Below are positions 61,747-64,000 of a stretch of 64,000 nucleotides of DNA, piece by piece. Below the pieces are notes generated by a model. That model worked only from the letters and a program-made list of their open reading frames with translations. It was not told where the DNA came from and ran no database searches. This stretch comes from an uncultured Collinsella sp. (GTDB taxonomy: Bacteria > Actinomycetota > Coriobacteriia > Coriobacteriales > Coriobacteriaceae). Within the stretch, counting starts at the first letter, position 1, and each line of letters opens with the position of its first letter. The translations under genes and the position numbers were made by a program. The stretch spans positions 62,001 through 126,000 of the forward strand of contig URZI01000002.1 of assembly GCA_900552385.1 (NCBI GenBank). Reading direction: 5' to 3'.

Positions 61747-62826
61747 CTATTCGTCGCCGAAGCTGATGCCCAACGCCTTGGCCTCGCGCACCAGGTCGCT
61801 CTGGGGGTCGACAAACTTCAGCTTGCCGGCGACATCTTCGAGCGGCATGTGGCACATCTTGCCGTCGCGCAGGGCAATCATGTAGCCAAACTCGCCGCGC
61901 AGACAGCCAAGCGCGGCCTCGACGCCACACTGGGTCGCAAAGATGCGGTCCTGGGCGTCGGGCTGGCCACCGCGCTGCGTGTGACCGGGGATGGCGACGC
62001 GGGTCTCGCGACCGGTCTTGGCCTCGATCTCCTTGGCGATGTCGTAGACGATCGACGGGCTCGTGCGCTCGGCGAGCTTCTTCTTGTACTCCTTCTTGGA
62101 CAGCGCCGCGTCCTCCTTGGAGATGGCGCCCTCGGCGACGGCCACGATGGTAAAGCGGCTGCCGGTTTCCATGCGATGCTCGATGGTCTTGATGACCTGG
62201 TCCATGTCGTAGGGGATCTCGGGGATCAGGATGACGTCCGCGCCGCCCGCGACGCCGGCATACAGCGGGATCCAGCCAACCTTGTGGCCCATGATCTCGA
62301 TGACGAACACGCGGCCGTGGCTCGAGGCGGTAGTGTGGATGTCGTCGATGCACTTGGTGGCGACGTCGATGGCGCTCGTAAAGCCAAACGTCAGCTCGGT
62401 GCCCCAGGTGTCGTTATCGATGGTCTTGGGCAGAGCGATAACGTTGAGGCCCTCTTCGCGCAGGCGGTTGGCGGTCTTGGTGGAGCCGTTGCCGCCCAGC
62501 ATAAACAGGCAGTCGAGCTGCAATTTGTGATAGGTGTGGACCATCGCGGGCACCTTCTCGACGCCGTCGGCCTCGGGAATGTTCAGGCGCTTGAACGGCG
62601 TGCGGCTCGTGCCTAGGATGGTGCCGCCGCGGGTGAGGATACCGCTAAAATCGGCGGGCGTCATGACGCGGAACCTGCTGTAGATAAGGCCCTGGTAGCC
62701 GTCCTCAAAACCGTAGATCTCGATAGGTTCTTCGCTATTGGTCATAAGCGTTTTGACGATGCCGCGCATGGTGGCGTTGAGCGCCTGGCAGTCGCCGCCA
62801 CTGGTAAGAAGACCGATCCTGAGCAT
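61747..62826 (-). CDS. pfkA: 6-phosphofructokinase
   Basis: Glycolytic kinase, 359 residues. MLRIGLLTSGGDCQALNA start and PKTIDND substrate loop. The phosphoryl-donor position reads GGNGS with Gly114, which indicates ATP use, while Lys134 in PKTIDND is the residue found in PPi-type and actinobacterial group III enzymes. Hence an ATP-dependent group III PFK is most likely; the Asn113 in place of the usual Asp is a noteworthy change. ATG 62826. It supports the sugar pathways in this window. Confidence 0.9.
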   Translation of the reverse strand: MLRIGLLTSGGDCQALNATMRGIVKTLMTNSEEPIEIYGFEDGYQGLIYSRFRVMTPADFSGILTRGGTILGTSRTPFKRLNIPEADGVEKVPAMVHTYHKLQLDCLFMLGGNGSTKTANRLREEGLNVIALPKTIDNDTWGTELTFGFTSAIDVATKCIDDIHTTASSHGRVFVIEIMGHKVGWIPLYAGVAGGADVILIPEIPYDMDQVIKTIEHRMETGSRFTIVAVAEGAISKEDAALSKKEYKKKLAERTSPSIVYDIAKEIEAKTGRETRVAIPGHTQRGGQPDAQDRIFATQCGVEAALGCLRGEFGYMIALRDGKMCHMPLEDVAGKLKFVDPQSDLVREAKALGISFGDE

Positions 62827-62965
62827 GATGAATCCTTCCGGGCAAGTTATAACATGCGCATAAGTTTACCCCCGCACACTGTTGATACGGGGGTAAAACG
62901 TGTTAGCTCAAGCGTATGGAAATGTAAGCAACGTCAGGGAACGTAAGGTCGACGGGCCTGGCTCC

Positions 62966-64000
62966 TTACAGTGCGAAGGCATCGACGTTGCCCCAGTGGC
63001 GGCGCAGCGTGATGGCGGCAGCGGGCTCGGTATTGTCAAAGACGACCGACCACTGCGTGTTGCTGGTGATGTCTTCCGGATTGGGCTCTTGCGCCGCAGC
63101 GCGCAGGGCCTTCCAAGCGACTGTCTCGTCTTGGGCGCCGGCATGGGCGTCGAGGACATCGGCGATTGCGACGGCGCGCTCTTTACCATGGCCCAGCTCG
63201 CCATTCTTTTGGTTGGGCAGCACTTCGTCGCCATAGCAGGCGTAGAAGTTTGTAACCTGGCGTACAGGAGTCGCTTTGAAAGCGCGGTCCGGATCGCGCG
63301 GATCCCACTCTACTACGCGCGCGTCACCGGCGGCGTCGTTGATAAAGAAGTGGTAATCGCGTCCGGCCATGGCGTGCATGTCGTAGGCGGAAAGCAGGTC
63401 GACGGCCTCTTGCGTGGTAGCCGCGCGGTCGAGCACCAGACGGATGGCGAGCGAAGTGTTGATGACGGGGCGTTGCGTGTCCTGGTCACAGGGCTTGGAA
63501 TCCAGGGTGAGTACGGCAATGGACACGCCGCATTCGTTAACACCGTCGAGCTGGGCAAACGGGCCCATGAGTGCGGCGGCGCGTCCGGCGACGGAGTCAA
63601 GCGGAGTGTTGGCTCCCAGGTTATTGAGGGCCGCAAAGCCGATGGAGGCGTAGCTGCCGCGTGGGTGATTGCGCACCAGCAGCGCCGAGGTGTCGTCTTT
63701 AAAATCGTAATTGCGACCGGTGCGCACGCGGCCTTCGGCATCTACGGCGACAAAAGCGCTGCAGGCAAACTGGGGCGCCTGGACATGTACCGGCACACCG
63801 GGCAGCACCTGCGCCACCACGGCATCGATGTAGGCCTGGTCGTCGCGCACGCCAGCGGCGATGATGCGATCAAGATCGTAGTCGTAGGCGATGTCGATTG
63901 CGTACAGGTCATAGCCATCCGCGTAGCCGGTCAAGCGTTTGAGCGACGCGGCGGACTTGATTTGCTTGTGATAAACGATACCGGTGGCAGCGGCAAGGCC
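62966..64000 (-). CDS. C45/choloylglycine-type Ntn hydrolase, 5' end outside window
   Basis: Linear amide C-N hydrolase related to penicillin V acylase and bile-salt hydrolase, or to C45 acyltransferases. The likely nucleophile Cys follows processing in FACSAFVAVDAEGRVRTGRNYDF, with GVNECGVSIAVLTL and DYHFFINDAAGDARVVEWD also characteristic. The frame is open through the window edge (reading VYHKQIKSAASLKRLTGYADG), so the start is beyond 64000 and the TTG at 63934 is not it. Because the Cys is far from the visible N-terminus, propeptide processing as in C45 proteins is suggested. Substrate not assigned. Confidence 0.85.
   Translation of the reverse strand, partial: GLAAATGIVYHKQIKSAASLKRLTGYADGYDLYAIDIAYDYDLDRIIAAGVRDDQAYIDAVVAQVLPGVPVHVQAPQFACSAFVAVDAEGRVRTGRNYDFKDDTSALLVRNHPRGSYASIGFAALNNLGANTPLDSVAGRAAALMGPFAQLDGVNECGVSIAVLTLDSKPCDQDTQRPVINTSLAIRLVLDRAATTQEAVDLLSAYDMHAMAGRDYHFFINDAAGDARVVEWDPRDPDRAFKATPVRQVTNFYACYGDEVLPNQKNGELGHGKERAVAIADVLDAHAGAQDETVAWKALRAAAQEPNPEDITSNTQWSVVFDNTEPAAAITLRRHWGNVDAFAL

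Overview
The window is GC-rich DNA from an anaerobic, sugar-fermenting bacterium. Gene content (several sugar PTS systems, LacI-family regulators, pyruvate formate-lyase, a flavodiiron protein, actinobacterial-type phosphofructokinase residues) and long GC-rich intergenic palindromes suggest a gut Coriobacteriia member, most likely Collinsella or a close relative. That name is inferred from content; no marker gene or rRNA is present.

Layout. 1-11,200 is a lactose locus: lacG-lacE on the minus strand, and a LacI regulator, lacF, a membrane protein, lacA, lacB, a lacX-like epimerase and lacC on the plus strand. 11,306-15,503 holds the Leloir genes galK-galT with a divergent LacI regulator. 15,633-18,863 has a flavodiiron protein, a DeoR repressor and a divergent class II ketose-bisphosphate aldolase. 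The aldolase would complete the tagatose-6-phosphate pathway in place of LacD. 19,023-30,687 carries a Nudix-Vsr fusion, a BceAB-like transporter, DAHP synthase, and a marR plus two-ABC-exporter operon. 30,940-35,673 has an SDR, a ketodeoxygluconate-type permease and a pyruvate formate-lyase split into two genes. 35,788-37,365 is an IS110-family element. 37,552-43,170 is a sucrose operon (LacI, atypical GH32, PTS EIIBC, canonical GH32). 43,447-48,177 has DegV, PFL-activating enzyme, a beta-lactamase-fold protein, MTA/SAH nucleosidase and EngB. 48,209-49,618 is a toxin-antitoxin-like pair (ART-like DUF3990 and HTH). 49,901-55,190 holds threonine/aspartate-family genes (thrB, thrC, lysC, asd). 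55,937-64,000 has Ogt, a GyrI-like protein, an ABC/FtsX pair, PFK and a partial Ntn hydrolase.

How it works together. Lactose enters as lactose-6-phosphate (LacE/LacF), LacG cleaves it, and galactose-6-phosphate goes through LacAB, LacC and the class II aldolase to triose phosphates. Free galactose can use GalK/GalT. Sucrose enters by its own PTS and GH32 enzymes. Carbon then flows through PFK to pyruvate and the split PFL. Repeated candidate operators tie these operons together: a 12-nt motif shared by lacF and the deoR/aldolase gap, separate LacI-type sites at each LacI gene, and an unexplained motif (C/G)GTGAACGGTA at five promoters.

Most notable: (1) the IS110 element has an upstream non-coding region containing short stretches that match both its insertion site and its own ends, in the order expected for a bridge RNA. 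(2) Its target is one copy of a family of about 127-bp double palindromes whose 27-30 bp arms differ between copies but stay self-complementary within each copy. (3) Pyruvate formate-lyase is split, with the glycyl-radical domain as a separate 83-residue protein behind two hairpins. No rRNA, tRNA or CRISPR array was recognised.
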